Shown: positions 18,158-27,198, counted from the first letter of the stretch. The stretch is 64,000 bases of DNA from Rhodovarius crocodyli (GCA_945901085.1 CAMDJV010000010.1:1-64000), one strand, 5' to 3'. Made by a program: numbers and translations. The notes: a model not told the origin generated them from the letters alone.

Positions 18158-19672
18158 ATGGCCAGACCGGTGATGCTCGTGGTGCTCGATGGCTGGGGTT
18201 TTCGGCCCGATTGCGCCGATAATGCCGTGGCCCTCGCCAGCACTCCGCATTTTGACACCCTCTGGGCCGCCGGCCCGCGCGGCTATCTGGCCACTTGCGG
18301 CCATGATGTCGGCCTGCCGCAGGGCCAGATGGGCAATAGCGAGGTCGGCCACCTCAATCTGGGTGCGGGGCGGGTGGTGATGCAGGACCTGCCGCGGATC
18401 GACACCGCCGTGGCCGATGGCTCACTGGCCGGCCACCCTGCCCTGGCGGCGGCGGTGGCGGCATTGCAGGCCAGCGGCGGCACGCTGCATCTGATGGGCC
18501 TGCTCTCCCCCGGCGGCGTGCATGCGCATCAGAACCACGCCGTGGCGCTGGCACGGATTTTCGCCGGTGCCGGCATCCCCGTGGCCATCCATGGCTGGAC
18601 CGATGGGCGCGACACCCCGCCGCAATCCGCCCCGGGCTTCGTCGCCGATTTCGAGGCAGCATTGCCGCCCGGTGCGCGGCTCGCCACCCTTTGCGGCCGC
18701 TATTTCGCCATGGATCGTGACAATCGGTGGGAGCGCGTCAGCCAGGCCTGGAACGCCATGGTGCTGGGCCAGGGCGAGGCGGCGGAAAGCGCCCAAGCGG
18801 CCATCGTCGCCGCCCATGCCGCCGGCAAGACCGATGAATTCATCCCCGCCGCCATCATCGGCCATTATACCGGCATGGCCGATGGCGATGGGCTGCTCTG
18901 CTTCAATTTCCGCGCCGATAGGGTGCGTGAAATCCTCGCAGCCCTGCTCGACCCGGGCTTCACCGGCTTCCCCCGCCCCGCCATGCCGCGCCTCGCCACG
19001 GCCCTGGGCATGACGCAATATTCCACCGCACCGGAGCCATTTCTCACAACGCTCTTCCCGCCCCAATCCATGGATGAGCTGCTGGGCCAAATCGTCTCCC
19101 GCGCTGGCATGACGCAGCTGCGCATGGCCGAGACCGAAAAATACCCCCACGTCACCTACTTCCTCAATGGCGGCGAGGAGGCAGTGCTGCCCGGCGAGGC
19201 GCGGATCATGGTGCCCTCGCCCAAAGTGGCGACCTATGACCTGCAGCCAGAGATGAGCGCGCCGGAACTGGCCGAAAAGGCGGTGGCCGCCATCACTGCC
19301 GGCGCGCATGACCTGATCGTGCTGAACTTCGCCAATGCCGATATGGTGGGCCATACCGGCAGCCTGCCCGCCGCCATCGCCGCCTGCGAGGCGGTGGATG
19401 GCGGCCTTGGTGCCATCATGGCAGCCATGCAAGCCGCCGGCGGCGCCCTGCTCGTCACCGCCGATCATGGCAATGCCGAAATGATGCGCGACCCCGCAAC
19501 CGGCGGCCCGCACACCGCCCATACCCTCAACCGGGTGCCGGTGATGCTGCAAGGCGGCCCGGCCGGCGCCATGCTGGCCGATGGCAGGCTGGCCGATGTG
19601 GCGCCCACCCTGCTGGCGCTGCTGGGCCTGCCGCAGCCCGCCGCCATGACCGGGCAATGCCTGTTGCGATGA
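18158..19672 (+). CDS. gpmI: 2,3-Bisphosphoglycerate-independent phosphoglycerate mutase
   Basis: A cytoplasmic glycolytic enzyme that interconverts 3- and 2-phosphoglycerate with a metal-bound phosphoserine. 504 residues, full length. The metal ligand Asp11 is in LVVLDGWG and the phospho-acceptor Ser61 in QMGNSEVGH; HGWTDGRDTPP and TADHGNAEMM (C-terminal metal ligands) are intact. Its stop overlaps the next ATG (ATGA), so it is coupled to the EnvC-like gene, a pairing common in alphaproteobacteria. Confidence 0.97.
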   Translation: MARPVMLVVLDGWGFRPDCADNAVALASTPHFDTLWAAGPRGYLATCGHDVGLPQGQMGNSEVGHLNLGAGRVVMQDLPRIDTAVADGSLAGHPALAAAVAALQASGGTLHLMGLLSPGGVHAHQNHAVALARIFAGAGIPVAIHGWTDGRDTPPQSAPGFVADFEAALPPGARLATLCGRYFAMDRDNRWERVSQAWNAMVLGQGEAAESAQAAIVAAHAAGKTDEFIPAAIIGHYTGMADGDGLLCFNFRADRVREILAALLDPGFTGFPRPAMPRLATALGMTQYSTAPEPFLTTLFPPQSMDELLGQIVSRAGMTQLRMAETEKYPHVTYFLNGGEEAVLPGEARIMVPSPKVATYDLQPEMSAPELAEKAVAAITAGAHDLIVLNFANADMVGHTGSLPAAIAACEAVDGGLGAIMAAMQAAGGALLVTADHGNAEMMRDPATGGPHTAHTLNRVPVMLQGGPAGAMLADGRLADVAPTLLALLGLPQPAAMTGQCLLR

Positions 19673-20793
19673 GGCGCATTCTCCCCCTGCTGGTGCTGCT
19701 GCTTCAGCCCGCATGGGGACAAACCGCGGCCGATTTGCGCGAGGCAAGGCGCCAAACCCGCCAGGACAGCGCCGCCGCCGCCGAGGCAGCCCGCGCCGCC
19801 AGCGCCGCCCAGGCCGAGGAGCGCCGCCTGGCCGAAGCCCGGGTGGTGGCCGCCCGCGCCATGCAGCAGGCCGCGGCCCGGCTGGCCAGCACCGACGCCA
19901 CCGCCCGCAGCGCCACCGAGGCCGCGCAAGCGGCCGCCGCCGAACGCGCCCTCCGCGCCGCTGCCCTCGCGCCCTTTCTGCCCCTGCTGCACCGGCTGGA
20001 GCGCTGGCCGGCCGAAAGCCTGCTGGCCGTGCCCGCCCCACCGGATGATGCCCTGCGCGGCCTGCTGGCCATGCAGGCGCTGATCCGCCATGCCGGCGCC
20101 GAGGCCGAGGCGTTTCGCCAGGCGGCCGAACGCGCCACCACCACCCGCCACACCGCCGAGGCCGAGGCGGAAAAACGCGCCACCGCCCGGGCCGAGGCCC
20201 TCGCCGCTGATACAAGTCTGGAGACGGCGCTGGAGCAGGCCCGCACCCGCCGCGCCGAAGCCCAGGCGCGTGAAGACGGCGCCACCCGCCGGGCGCGTGA
20301 AGCCGCCTCGCGGGTGACTGACCTCGAACAGGCCATGGCCCGGCTGGAGCATGAGCGCCAGCAGGCGGCCCGCGCCGCTGCAAGGCGCAGCGCGGAACGC
20401 CCGCCCCCGCCTGCCGAAGCGCCGCCCGGCCGCTATGCCATGCCCGTGGCCGGCCAGGTGGCCCGTGAATTCGGCGCCAGCGGCGAAGGCGGGCCCGCCC
20501 GCGGCATCACCATGCAGGCCGCCCCACGCGCCCGGGTGGTGGCCCCCTGCACCGGCCGCGTGGCCTTTGCCGGTAATTTCCGCAGCTATGGCCGGCTGGT
20601 GATCATCGATTGCGGCGGCGGCATCCACCTGGTGCTAGCCCGGCTGGAAAGGCTGGAAACCGCCACCGGCGAGCGGGTGCTGACCGGCGAGCCGGTGGGC
20701 AACCTGGCCGCCGAGCAGCCGCAGCTCTATGTGGAACTGCGCCGCAACGGCCAGCCGGCCGACCCGCGCGGCGTGTTCGGCGGGCGCGGGTAG
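19669..20793 (+). CDS. EnvC-like murein hydrolase activator with degenerate LytM domain
   Basis: A periplasmic coiled-coil protein of 374 residues with a C-terminal M23/LytM domain, which in EnvC-type proteins activates amidases at the septum. The start at 19669 overlaps the gpmI stop (ATGA); an in-frame ATG at 19657 is possible. A signal peptide (MRRILPLLVLLLQPAWGQ) is followed by about 220 residues of Ala/Glu/Arg-rich coiled coil, then the LytM part from about residue 255. The zinc motifs are not intact: the usual first His/Asp block reads RGITMQAAP and the final HxH region reads HLVLARLE, so it should be non-catalytic, as expected of an activator. Confidence 0.85.
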   Translation: MRRILPLLVLLLQPAWGQTAADLREARRQTRQDSAAAAEAARAASAAQAEERRLAEARVVAARAMQQAAARLASTDATARSATEAAQAAAAERALRAAALAPFLPLLHRLERWPAESLLAVPAPPDDALRGLLAMQALIRHAGAEAEAFRQAAERATTTRHTAEAEAEKRATARAEALAADTSLETALEQARTRRAEAQAREDGATRRAREAASRVTDLEQAMARLEHERQQAARAAARRSAERPPPPAEAPPGRYAMPVAGQVAREFGASGEGGPARGITMQAAPRARVVAPCTGRVAFAGNFRSYGRLVIIDCGGGIHLVLARLERLETATGERVLTGEPVGNLAAEQPQLYVELRRNGQPADPRGVFGGRG

Positions 20794-20802
20794 CGCTCGC
20801 TT

Positions 20803-21108
20803 CTACCGGCGCAGCGACAGGAGATAGGCCACCACCGCGTCCAGCTCGATATGGCTGAGCTGGTAATTCGGCATATTGGTGTGCGGCGTTTGCAGAAAGA
20901 CCCGCAGGCTGGTCTCGGTCGTGCTTGGCATGGCGGCAATGGCGGGGAAGCCGGGCGCGGCATCGCCGCTCGGCGGCGGGGCGGAGCGGGTGACGGCATG
21001 GCAATTGGCGCACCATTGTGCGGCAATCCGGCCACCATCGCTCGCCAGGGGAGATTGCGCCATGGCCGGCGCCGCCAGCAACACGCCAATGAGAAGCCGC
21101 CCCAGCAT
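20803..21108 (-). CDS. Small secreted c-type cytochrome
   Basis: A periplasmic class I cytochrome c of 101 residues. The start at 21108 is chosen because AGGGAGGG lies 7 nt upstream and it begins the signal peptide (MLGRLLIGVLLAAPAMAQ); an upstream ATG at 21138 lacks such a site. One heme motif, CANCH, lies near the mature N-terminus and a distal Met ligand fits MPNYQLSHIE. The C-terminus AVVAYLLSLRR is the normal last helix. It is convergent with the EnvC-like gene; no oxidase or dehydrogenase partner is adjacent, so its redox partner is unknown. Confidence 0.9.
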   Translation of the reverse strand: MLGRLLIGVLLAAPAMAQSPLASDGGRIAAQWCANCHAVTRSAPPPSGDAAPGFPAIAAMPSTTETSLRVFLQTPHTNMPNYQLSHIELDAVVAYLLSLRR

Positions 21109-21192
21109 CGCCAAGCCCTCCCTTGTTCGGCGCGTCATGCGCCCGACGGAGAGCTGGATTCAAGCGAAGTCATCATTGGAAGGGGGAGGGAT

Positions 21193-21267
21193 TGGAGCGG
21201 GCGATGGGAATCGAACCCACGACATTCAGCTTGGGAAGCTGACGTTCTACCGCTGAACTACGCCCGC
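21193..21267 (-). tRNA. tRNA-Gly (anticodon CCC)
   Basis: On the minus strand the 7-bp acceptor stem GCGGGCG/CGCCCGC, a D arm with AGTTCAGCGGTAGAAC, an anticodon arm with stem TCAGC/GCTGA and loop TTCCCAA, and a T arm with GGTTCGATTCC are all present. The anticodon is CCC, which reads GGG glycine codons. A discriminator T and an encoded CCA end (21193-21195) complete the 75-nt gene. Confidence 0.96.
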
Positions 21268-21305
21268 ACCTGAGACATCATACGCGCCAAAGCCGGCAAA
21301 ATAAA

Positions 21306-21338
21306 GCCCCGGCGGATCACTCCGCCGGGGCCTTTTTT
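21306..21338 (-). terminator. Intrinsic terminator of the Bax-inhibitor-1 gene
   Basis: A strong hairpin (GCCCCGGCGGA / TCCGCCGGGGC) is followed by TTTATTTT on the minus strand, starting 13 nt after the stop at 21351. It also has six Ts on the plus side. It separates the gene from the tRNA. Confidence 0.85.
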
Positions 21339-21350
21339 GCGCCTCCAGGA

Positions 21351-22136
21351 TCAATCCTGGTTGCGCACGCCCATGAACTGCAGCAGCAGCTGGAACAGGT
21401 TCACAAAATTCAGGTACAGCCCCAGCGCATCCATCACGCTGCGCTTGGCAGCCTCATCGGTGCCCTCGGCATAGCTGTACTCAACAAAGTCGTTCTTGAT
21501 GCGCTGCGTGTCATAGGCGGTGAGGCCGCAGAACACGATCACGCCGATGATGCTCACCGCAAAGGCCAAAGCCGAGCTTTGCAGAAAGATGTTGATCACC
21601 GAGGCCAGCAGCATGCCAATAAGGCCCATGATCATGACGCTGCCCATCTTGGTCAGGTCCTTGCCCGTGGTGTAGCCCCACAGGCTCATCACGGCGAACA
21701 TGCCCGAGGTGGCGAAGAAGGTGCTCGCCACCGAGGTCTTGGTGTAGATCGCGAAGATGTTGGACATCGAAGCGCCCATCACCGCGCAGAAGGCCCAGAA
21801 CAGCGCCTGGGTGGTGGTCTTGCTCAGCCGGTTGATGCCAAAGCTCAGCACCAGAATGAAGGCCAGCGGCGCGAACATCGCCACATAGCCCAGAATGGTC
21901 GGCGCCGTGGCAATGCCGCGCGGCGTGCGCACCACGGTGTAGAACATCGAGGCCACTTCGGGCACGGCCGCAATGGCATAGGCAACAATGGCGGTCAGCA
22001 GCAGGCCGCTGGCCATCCAATTGTAAACCCGCAGCATATAGGCCCGCAGCCCCGCATCGATCGCGGCGGCATCAGCGGCAGAGGTGCGGCCCCAGCCGGG
22101 CGCGGCGCCAAAGCGGTAGTCGGGTTGAAGAGCCAT
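21351..22136 (-). CDS. Bax inhibitor-1/YccA family membrane protein
   Basis: An inner-membrane protein of 261 residues with about seven hydrophobic segments and the family ending FVNLFQLLLQFMGVRNQD. The block DTQRIKNDF near the last segments is the characteristic BI-1 signature. Members include the E. coli proteins YbhL and YccA (the latter modulates FtsH) and eukaryotic BI-1, where calcium leak is described; the function here is unknown. A well-spaced promoter lies at 22184-22213 and a terminator at 21306-21338, so it is a single-gene transcript. Confidence 0.92.
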   Translation of the reverse strand: MALQPDYRFGAAPGWGRTSAADAAAIDAGLRAYMLRVYNWMASGLLLTAIVAYAIAAVPEVASMFYTVVRTPRGIATAPTILGYVAMFAPLAFILVLSFGINRLSKTTTQALFWAFCAVMGASMSNIFAIYTKTSVASTFFATSGMFAVMSLWGYTTGKDLTKMGSVMIMGLIGMLLASVINIFLQSSALAFAVSIIGVIVFCGLTAYDTQRIKNDFVEYSYAEGTDEAAKRSVMDALGLYLNFVNLFQLLLQFMGVRNQD

Positions 22137-22183
22137 GGCTCGATCATTTCCTTATCTATGAGGGCGCAGCCCCCGGGTGCCTA

Positions 22184-22213
22184 ACTATATGGAGTTTTCG
22201 TAATCCAAATCAA
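22184..22213 (-). promoter_or_regulatory. Putative sigma70 promoter of the Bax-inhibitor-1 gene
   Basis: Minus-strand TTGATT (22213-22208) and TATAGT (22189-22184) are 18 nt apart, about 48 nt before the start codon, in a locally AT-rich spacer. Confidence 0.6.
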
Positions 22214-22234
22214 GCGACGAATTGTCACTGCCTG

Positions 22235-22732
22235 TCACGGCGCACCCGCCACCCAATAGCCCTCATGCGGCACCGCCCCTTCGGCCTCCAGCAAAGGGCC
22301 CAGCACCGCAACCTCTGCGGCGGCGGCGCTCAACACCTGGCGGCAGGAGAGGCCAAGCCCCGCCGTATGCGCCTGGGCATTGCGCGCGGCGGCAATCGCC
22401 TCGGCCCGCAGCCCATACACCATCCGGCCAATCCCGGCATAGAAAATCGCCGCGGAACACATCGCACAGGGCTCGCCCGACGAATACATCGTCGCCCGCG
22501 CCAGGGTCTTTCGTGAGATGCCGGCCATGTGCAGCCGGCCCAGCGCCACCATCTCACTATGCGCCAGATTGCCCCCGCCGCCTGCGCCCTGCAGGCTCGG
22601 CCCCTCCATCAAAATGGCGCCATCGGCCACCACCACGGCGCCAAAGGGCCGGTCGCCACGCGCCCGGGCCTCGCTCGCCACGGCAAAGGCGCGGCGGAGG
22701 AAATGCAGATCGGCTTCTGTCGGATCACTCAT
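22235..22732 (-). CDS. Nucleoside/guanine deaminase-like CMP/dCMP deaminase family protein
   Basis: A zinc-dependent deaminase of 165 residues starting MSDPTEADLHFLRRAF at 22732. Zinc and catalytic motifs are intact: HSE in NLAHSEMVAL and PCAMC in GEPCAMCSAAI. The fold and motif spacing suit guanine deaminase or tRNA-adenosine deaminase relatives; the substrate is not certain. Its start overlaps the stop of the upstream ABC permease by 8 nt, so it is co-translated with the YbbAP-type genes, without an obvious functional link. Confidence 0.88.
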   Translation of the reverse strand: MSDPTEADLHFLRRAFAVASEARARGDRPFGAVVVADGAILMEGPSLQGAGGGGNLAHSEMVALGRLHMAGISRKTLARATMYSSGEPCAMCSAAIFYAGIGRMVYGLRAEAIAAARNAQAHTAGLGLSCRQVLSAAAAEVAVLGPLLEAEGAVPHEGYWVAGAP

Positions 22733-25220
22733 TGCGCAGAAATGGCGCGGGTTTGGCGCGCAGCGCAAGAGCAGTGCCGACATAGCCAAAACTGAGGGTG
22801 AGCGCCATGCAGCCCAGCACCGTGGCGGCCAGAGTGCCGGGCAGGAAAACCCATTCCTGGCGCATGATATAGCTGGTCACCGCCCAGGCCGCCGCAGTGC
22901 CGGCCGCCGCCGCCAGCAGCCCCGAAGCCAGGCCCAGCACACCAAATTCCACCAGAAAGGCACCGCGGATCTGCCCCCGCGTGGCGCCCACCGTCTTTAG
23001 CACCACCGCCTCGCGGACCCGCCGCCCCTGCCCAGCCGCCACCGCCCCCGCCAGCACCAGCATGCCCGCCAGCAGCGTCACGCCCCCCACGGCCGAGAGC
23101 GCCCCACCCAGCTTGCCCAGCAGCGCCGCCACCCCTTCAAGTATCTCCCGCACCCGCACACCAGAGACATTGGGAAAAGCATCGGTCACCTGCCGCAGCA
23201 GCGCCGAATCAGCGCTGGAATCGTTCCGCACCGTGGCGATATGCGTATGCGGCGCCGCCTCCAGCAGCCCCGGCGAGGCCACCATGGTGAAATTGATCCC
23301 CAAACCCCGCCACGCCACCTGGCGCAGATTGGCAATGGTCAGCACCACATCCCGCCCCAGCACATTGACGGTGATGGTATCCCCCACCTTCACCCCCCAA
23401 CCCGCAGCGATCTGCGCATCAAAGGAGAGCAAGGGCGGGCCGCGATAATCCTGAGGCCACCATTCCCCGGCCACCAGCCGCGTACCCTCCGGCATAGGCC
23501 CGGTATAGGTCAGGCCCCGATCACCATTCATCGCCCAGGCGCTATCCGGCGAAACCCGCACCTGCTCGGCCGGCACGCCCTTCACCGCCACCACCCGGGC
23601 GCGCAGGCTCGGCACGCGGCGCATTTCGCTCACCGCCGGATTGGCCCGCAGCAAGGCATCAAAACCCTCCACCTGGGCGGGCTGGATGTCGATGAAAAAG
23701 AAATTCGGCGCCGCCGCCGGCATTTCATTGCCAATGGCAGCAGTGAGATTGCCCTGAATCTGCGCGATGGCCGCCAGCGTGGTCAGCCCAATACCCAGCG
23801 CCACCACCATGATCGGCGTGGCGGCACCCGGCCGGTACAAATTGGCCAACCCCAGCCGCCAGGCCGGGCTATGGGCGCGCGGCAGGCGCCGAACCAGCGC
23901 CATCAGCCCCCAGGCCCCCAGGCGAAACACCCCCAGCGCCGCCGCCGCCCCGGCACAAAACCCGGCGGCAAAGCGCGGCTGCTCAGCGGTGAACACAACC
24001 AGCGCCACCAACCCCGCCAAAGCCGCCCCATTGAGCAGCACCAGCGAGGCCCGCGGCCAGCGGCGCGAGGGCTGAAAACCGTCCCGAAACAGCGCCGCCC
24101 CGGGAATTTCCCGCGCCCGCCCCAGCGGCCAGAGCGAAAACACCAGCGCCGTCAGCAACCCATACAGCGCCGCCAGCGCCAGCGGCGCCGGATAAGGCAG
24201 CAGCACCGCCGGCACCGGCAAGACGGCCGAAAGCGCCCAGGCCGCCAACACCGTCAACCCAAACCCTGCCACCAGCCCCATGCCGGTGCCCAGCACCGCC
24301 AGCGCCAGAACCTGCCACAAATACGTGGCAAAAATCGCCCCGGCGGGCGCGCCCATGCAGCGCAGCGTGGCAATGGTGCGGCCACGCGCCTCCAGCCAGG
24401 CCCGCACCCCGGTGGCCACGCCAATGCCGCCCACCAGCAGCGCGGTCAGCCCCGCCAAAGTCAGGAAAGAGGCTGCACGATCCAAAAACCGGTTCACCCC
24501 CGGCTCGGCCTGGCTCGCCATACGCAAACGCCAGACCGCATCAGGAAAGGCCGCGCGCAACGCACCCACAAAACCCTCGGCATTCACCCCCTCGGGCAGG
24601 CGAAACCGGACCTCATTATTGATCAGGCTGCCCGGCTGGGCGAGTTGCGTCGCCGGCAGATCAGCGAGGTTGATCATCGCGCGCGGGCCGAAAATGGTGG
24701 GCGAGGCCACCTTGTCCGGCTCCTCGGCAATGGTGGCGGCCAGACGCAGCCGCGCCTCGCCCAGCCGCACCTCATCACCAATGGCCAGCCCCAGCCGCTC
24801 CATCACCGAGGGCTCCACCGCCACGGCGCCGCGCTCCAGCCGCCCATTCTCAAGCCGCAATGCGCCAAATAGCGGATAGGCCGCATCCACCAGCTTGAGT
24901 TCCACCAGCATCCGCTCGCTGCTCGGCGCCACCAGCATGGCGCGGGTCAGCAGGATGGTGCTGGGCACCGCGCCACGCGCCACAGCCCAGGCGATGGGCT
25001 CCGGCGGCACTGGCTGGTAGCCGCCGCGAATCTCAAAATCGCCCCCCAGCAGCCGGGCGCCATCCGCCTGCAACCCGGCCTGAATGGCGGCACGCAGCGA
25101 GCCCACGGCGGCAATCGACGCCACCCCCAGCGCCAGGCAGGCCAGCACAATGCGCAAGCCCCGGGTGCCGCCGCGCAATTCCCGCCGGGCCAGCTTCAGG
25201 CCAAGCCAAATATTGTTCAT
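22725..25220 (-). CDS. YbbP-like FtsX-family ABC permease
   Basis: A large permease of 831 residues with an N-terminal membrane helix, periplasmic domains and FtsX-type membrane blocks at about residues 265-375, 385-520 and 700-830. It begins MNNIWLGLKLARRELRGGTR, as YbbP proteins do. With the adjacent ATPase it forms a YbbAP-type complex, a MacB/Lol-like mechanotransmission family that works on the periplasmic side rather than translocating a solute across the membrane. Its start overlaps the ATPase stop by 4 nt. Confidence 0.92.
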   Translation of the reverse strand: MNNIWLGLKLARRELRGGTRGLRIVLACLALGVASIAAVGSLRAAIQAGLQADGARLLGGDFEIRGGYQPVPPEPIAWAVARGAVPSTILLTRAMLVAPSSERMLVELKLVDAAYPLFGALRLENGRLERGAVAVEPSVMERLGLAIGDEVRLGEARLRLAATIAEEPDKVASPTIFGPRAMINLADLPATQLAQPGSLINNEVRFRLPEGVNAEGFVGALRAAFPDAVWRLRMASQAEPGVNRFLDRAASFLTLAGLTALLVGGIGVATGVRAWLEARGRTIATLRCMGAPAGAIFATYLWQVLALAVLGTGMGLVAGFGLTVLAAWALSAVLPVPAVLLPYPAPLALAALYGLLTALVFSLWPLGRAREIPGAALFRDGFQPSRRWPRASLVLLNGAALAGLVALVVFTAEQPRFAAGFCAGAAAALGVFRLGAWGLMALVRRLPRAHSPAWRLGLANLYRPGAATPIMVVALGIGLTTLAAIAQIQGNLTAAIGNEMPAAAPNFFFIDIQPAQVEGFDALLRANPAVSEMRRVPSLRARVVAVKGVPAEQVRVSPDSAWAMNGDRGLTYTGPMPEGTRLVAGEWWPQDYRGPPLLSFDAQIAAGWGVKVGDTITVNVLGRDVVLTIANLRQVAWRGLGINFTMVASPGLLEAAPHTHIATVRNDSSADSALLRQVTDAFPNVSGVRVREILEGVAALLGKLGGALSAVGGVTLLAGMLVLAGAVAAGQGRRVREAVVLKTVGATRGQIRGAFLVEFGVLGLASGLLAAAAGTAAAWAVTSYIMRQEWVFLPGTLAATVLGCMALTLSFGYVGTALALRAKPAPFLRNE

Positions 25221-25927
25221 TCGGCCGGAACCTCGGAAAAATCCTCCACCAACTTTCCGTCTTCCATCCGCAATTGCCGGTCGCAGCGCGCGGCCAGCGC
25301 CGGGTCATGGGTGATCAGCACCAGCGTGGTGCCGAGTGTCTCCCGCAGCGAGAATAGCAGTTCCATCACCGCGAGGCCGGTCGCGCGGTCCAGATTGCCG
25401 GTGGGTTCATCGGCCAGAATCAGCTTCGGGCGCGCCACAAAAGCCCGGGCCACCGCCACGCGCTGCTGCTCGCCGCCCGAAAGCTGGCCCGGATAGTGAT
25501 GAATGCGATGCCCCAGCCCCACCGCCTCCAGCGCCGCCTGGGCCCGGCTCGCCGCCTGGTCATCGCCGGCGAATTCCAGCGGCAGGGCGGTGTTTTCCAG
25601 CGCCGTCATCGTCGGCACCAGATGGAAGGACTGAAAGACAATCCCCACCTCGTCGCGGCGAAACCGCGCCAGCGCATCCTCATCCATCCCAGCCAGCACA
25701 TGGCCGCCCACCTGCAAGGTGCCGCCGCTGGCACGGTCCAACCCGGCCAGCAGCATCAAAAGCGAGGTCTTGCCCGAGCCGGATGGCCCCACAATGCCCA
25801 CCACCTCGGAGGCACCGATGCGCAGACTGACCCCGCGCAGGATGTTGACGCGCCCCGCCGCCCCCACCACTTCAAATTGGAGGTTATGCGCCTCGATCAG
25901 CGCGGGGGTTTGTGGCTGGATGTCCAT
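25217..25927 (-). CDS. YbbA-like ABC transporter ATP-binding protein
   Basis: The ATPase partner of the downstream permease, 236 residues from the ATG at 25927 (MDIQPQTPALIEAHNLQFEV). Walker A is GPSGSGKTS, the signature LSGGEQQR, Walker B LILADEPTGNLD and the switch His is in LITHD. It is a LolD/MacB-class ATPase. The gene is divergent from a TesA-like esterase, as in enterobacterial tesA/ybbA loci, and the two ATG codons overlap (25925-25927 and 25926-25928), leaving no intergenic DNA. Confidence 0.92.
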   Translation of the reverse strand: MDIQPQTPALIEAHNLQFEVVGAAGRVNILRGVSLRIGASEVVGIVGPSGSGKTSLLMLLAGLDRASGGTLQVGGHVLAGMDEDALARFRRDEVGIVFQSFHLVPTMTALENTALPLEFAGDDQAASRAQAALEAVGLGHRIHHYPGQLSGGEQQRVAVARAFVARPKLILADEPTGNLDRATGLAVMELLFSLRETLGTTLVLITHDPALAARCDRQLRMEDGKLVEDFSEVPAE

Positions 25928-26567
25928 GATTGGCAGATATGGGCGCCGTGCTGCGCTGCAAAAGGCCGCGATCGGTTTCTCTGTATTTCCGGCGTTTGCG
26001 CAAACGCCCATTAGGCTGCTGATGCTGGGGGACAGCATCACCGCAGGCTATGGCCTGCCGCCCGGCCAGGGCATCGTGCCACAATTGCAGGCCGCCCTGG
26101 TCGCGGCCGGCAGGCCCGTGCGCATCCTCGATGCCGGGGTCTCCGGCGACACCACCGCCGGCGGCCTGGCCCGCATCGACTGGGCGCTGGCGGAAAACCC
26201 CCAGGCGGCCATCGTGGCGCTGGGCGGCAATGACGGGCTGCGGGCGCTGCCACCCACCGCCAGCCGGGCCAATCTGGCCGGGATTCTCGATAAACTGGCC
26301 GCCAGGCGCATCCCCACCCTGCTCGCGGGCATGATCGCGCCGCCCAATCTGGGCGCCGATTACGGCCGGGAATTCGCCGCCATCTTCACCGCCCTGGCAG
26401 CGCAGCGGCCGGGCATGCTGTTCTACCCTTTCCTGCTGGAGGGCGTGGCGGGAATCGCCGCCCTGAACCAGCCGGATGGCATTCACCCCAACCAGGCCGG
26501 GGTGCGGGTAATGGTGGAAAGACTAACACCTGTCACACAAACCCTGCTGGACCAACTCCGCCCCTGA
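25926..26567 (+). CDS. TesA-like SGNH arylesterase/lysophospholipase
   Basis: A periplasmic SGNH hydrolase of 213 residues acting on acyl esters or thioesters. Block I is MLGDSITAGYGL (nucleophile Ser), block II contains AGVSGDTTAGG, block III GGNDGLR, block V DGIHPNQAG (Asp/His). The start at 25926 (or the ATG two codons upstream at 25920) is chosen because it adds a signal peptide, basic at first and then AAIGFSVFPAFA with cleavage before QTP. It begins inside the divergent YbbA-like start codon, so its promoter must lie within that gene. Confidence 0.88.
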   Translation: MIGRYGRRAALQKAAIGFSVFPAFAQTPIRLLMLGDSITAGYGLPPGQGIVPQLQAALVAAGRPVRILDAGVSGDTTAGGLARIDWALAENPQAAIVALGGNDGLRALPPTASRANLAGILDKLAARRIPTLLAGMIAPPNLGADYGREFAAIFTALAAQRPGMLFYPFLLEGVAGIAALNQPDGIHPNQAGVRVMVERLTPVTQTLLDQLRP

Positions 26568-26605
26568 GCGGCAATATGGCCGGCGAATCGGTGGGAGCCT
26601 GCCCC

Positions 26606-27148
26606 ATGCCCCTGCGTCTTTTCGTTGCCCTGGCCCTGCCAGAGGAATTGATCCAGCAGCTTTCCGCCATCGCCATGGGCGTGCCGGGCGCGCGTTGGAT
26701 CCGTCCGGAGAATTACCACCTGACTTTGCGCTTCATCGGCGAGGTGCAGAATTGGCAGGCCGAGGAGGTGGACGAAGCCCTGGCCGGCATTCGCGCCCGG
26801 CCCTTCTCCCTCTCCCTGCATGGCCTGGGCACGTTCGAAAAACAGGGCCGCATCCAATCCATCCATGTCTGCGCCGAGCGCAATGACGCGCTGAGCCATT
26901 TGCAGAACAAGGTGGAGACGGCGATGCAAAGGGTCGGCCTGCAGCCGGAGCGCAAGCGCTTCACCCCCCATGTCACCCTCGCCCGCAGCGATGCGGTCGC
27001 CCCGGCCAAACTCATCGAATATGTCCAGCGGCACAATCTGTTCCGCGCCGAGCCGGTGATGGTGGAGCGCTTCGTGCTCTTCTCATCGCTGCTCGGCAAG
27101 GAATGCGCGACCTATGTGCCCGAGGTGGAGTATGAACTCGCAGCCTGA
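26606..27148 (+). CDS. thpR: RNA 2',3'-cyclic phosphodiesterase (LigT/ThpR)
   Basis: A 2H phosphoesterase of 180 residues that opens 2',3'-cyclic phosphates on RNA. The two HxT motifs are HLT in NYHLTLRFIGEV and HVT in FTPHVTLAR. The start is the ATG at 26606 (MPLRLFVALALPEEL), where the family begins; the in-frame codon at 26576 adds ten unlikely residues. It is 38 nt after the esterase gene and 50 nt before the protease gene, all on the plus strand. Confidence 0.92.
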   Translation: MPLRLFVALALPEELIQQLSAIAMGVPGARWIRPENYHLTLRFIGEVQNWQAEEVDEALAGIRARPFSLSLHGLGTFEKQGRIQSIHVCAERNDALSHLQNKVETAMQRVGLQPERKRFTPHVTLARSDAVAPAKLIEYVQRHNLFRAEPVMVERFVLFSSLLGKECATYVPEVEYELAA

Positions 27149-27198
27149 GCCTCCGAGCTGGCGGCCCCTCTGGCACCGGCGTTGAGCAGCCCATCCCC

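Noticed and set aside
20803-21108. Link between the small cytochrome c and the ccmAB genes
   Set aside because: They are 13 kb apart with unrelated genes between; CcmAB would serve all c-type cytochromes.
22897-24872. Long plus-strand open frames across the FtsX-type permease
   Set aside because: They are antisense shadows rich in Arg, His and Pro with no domain features; the minus-strand permease is clear.
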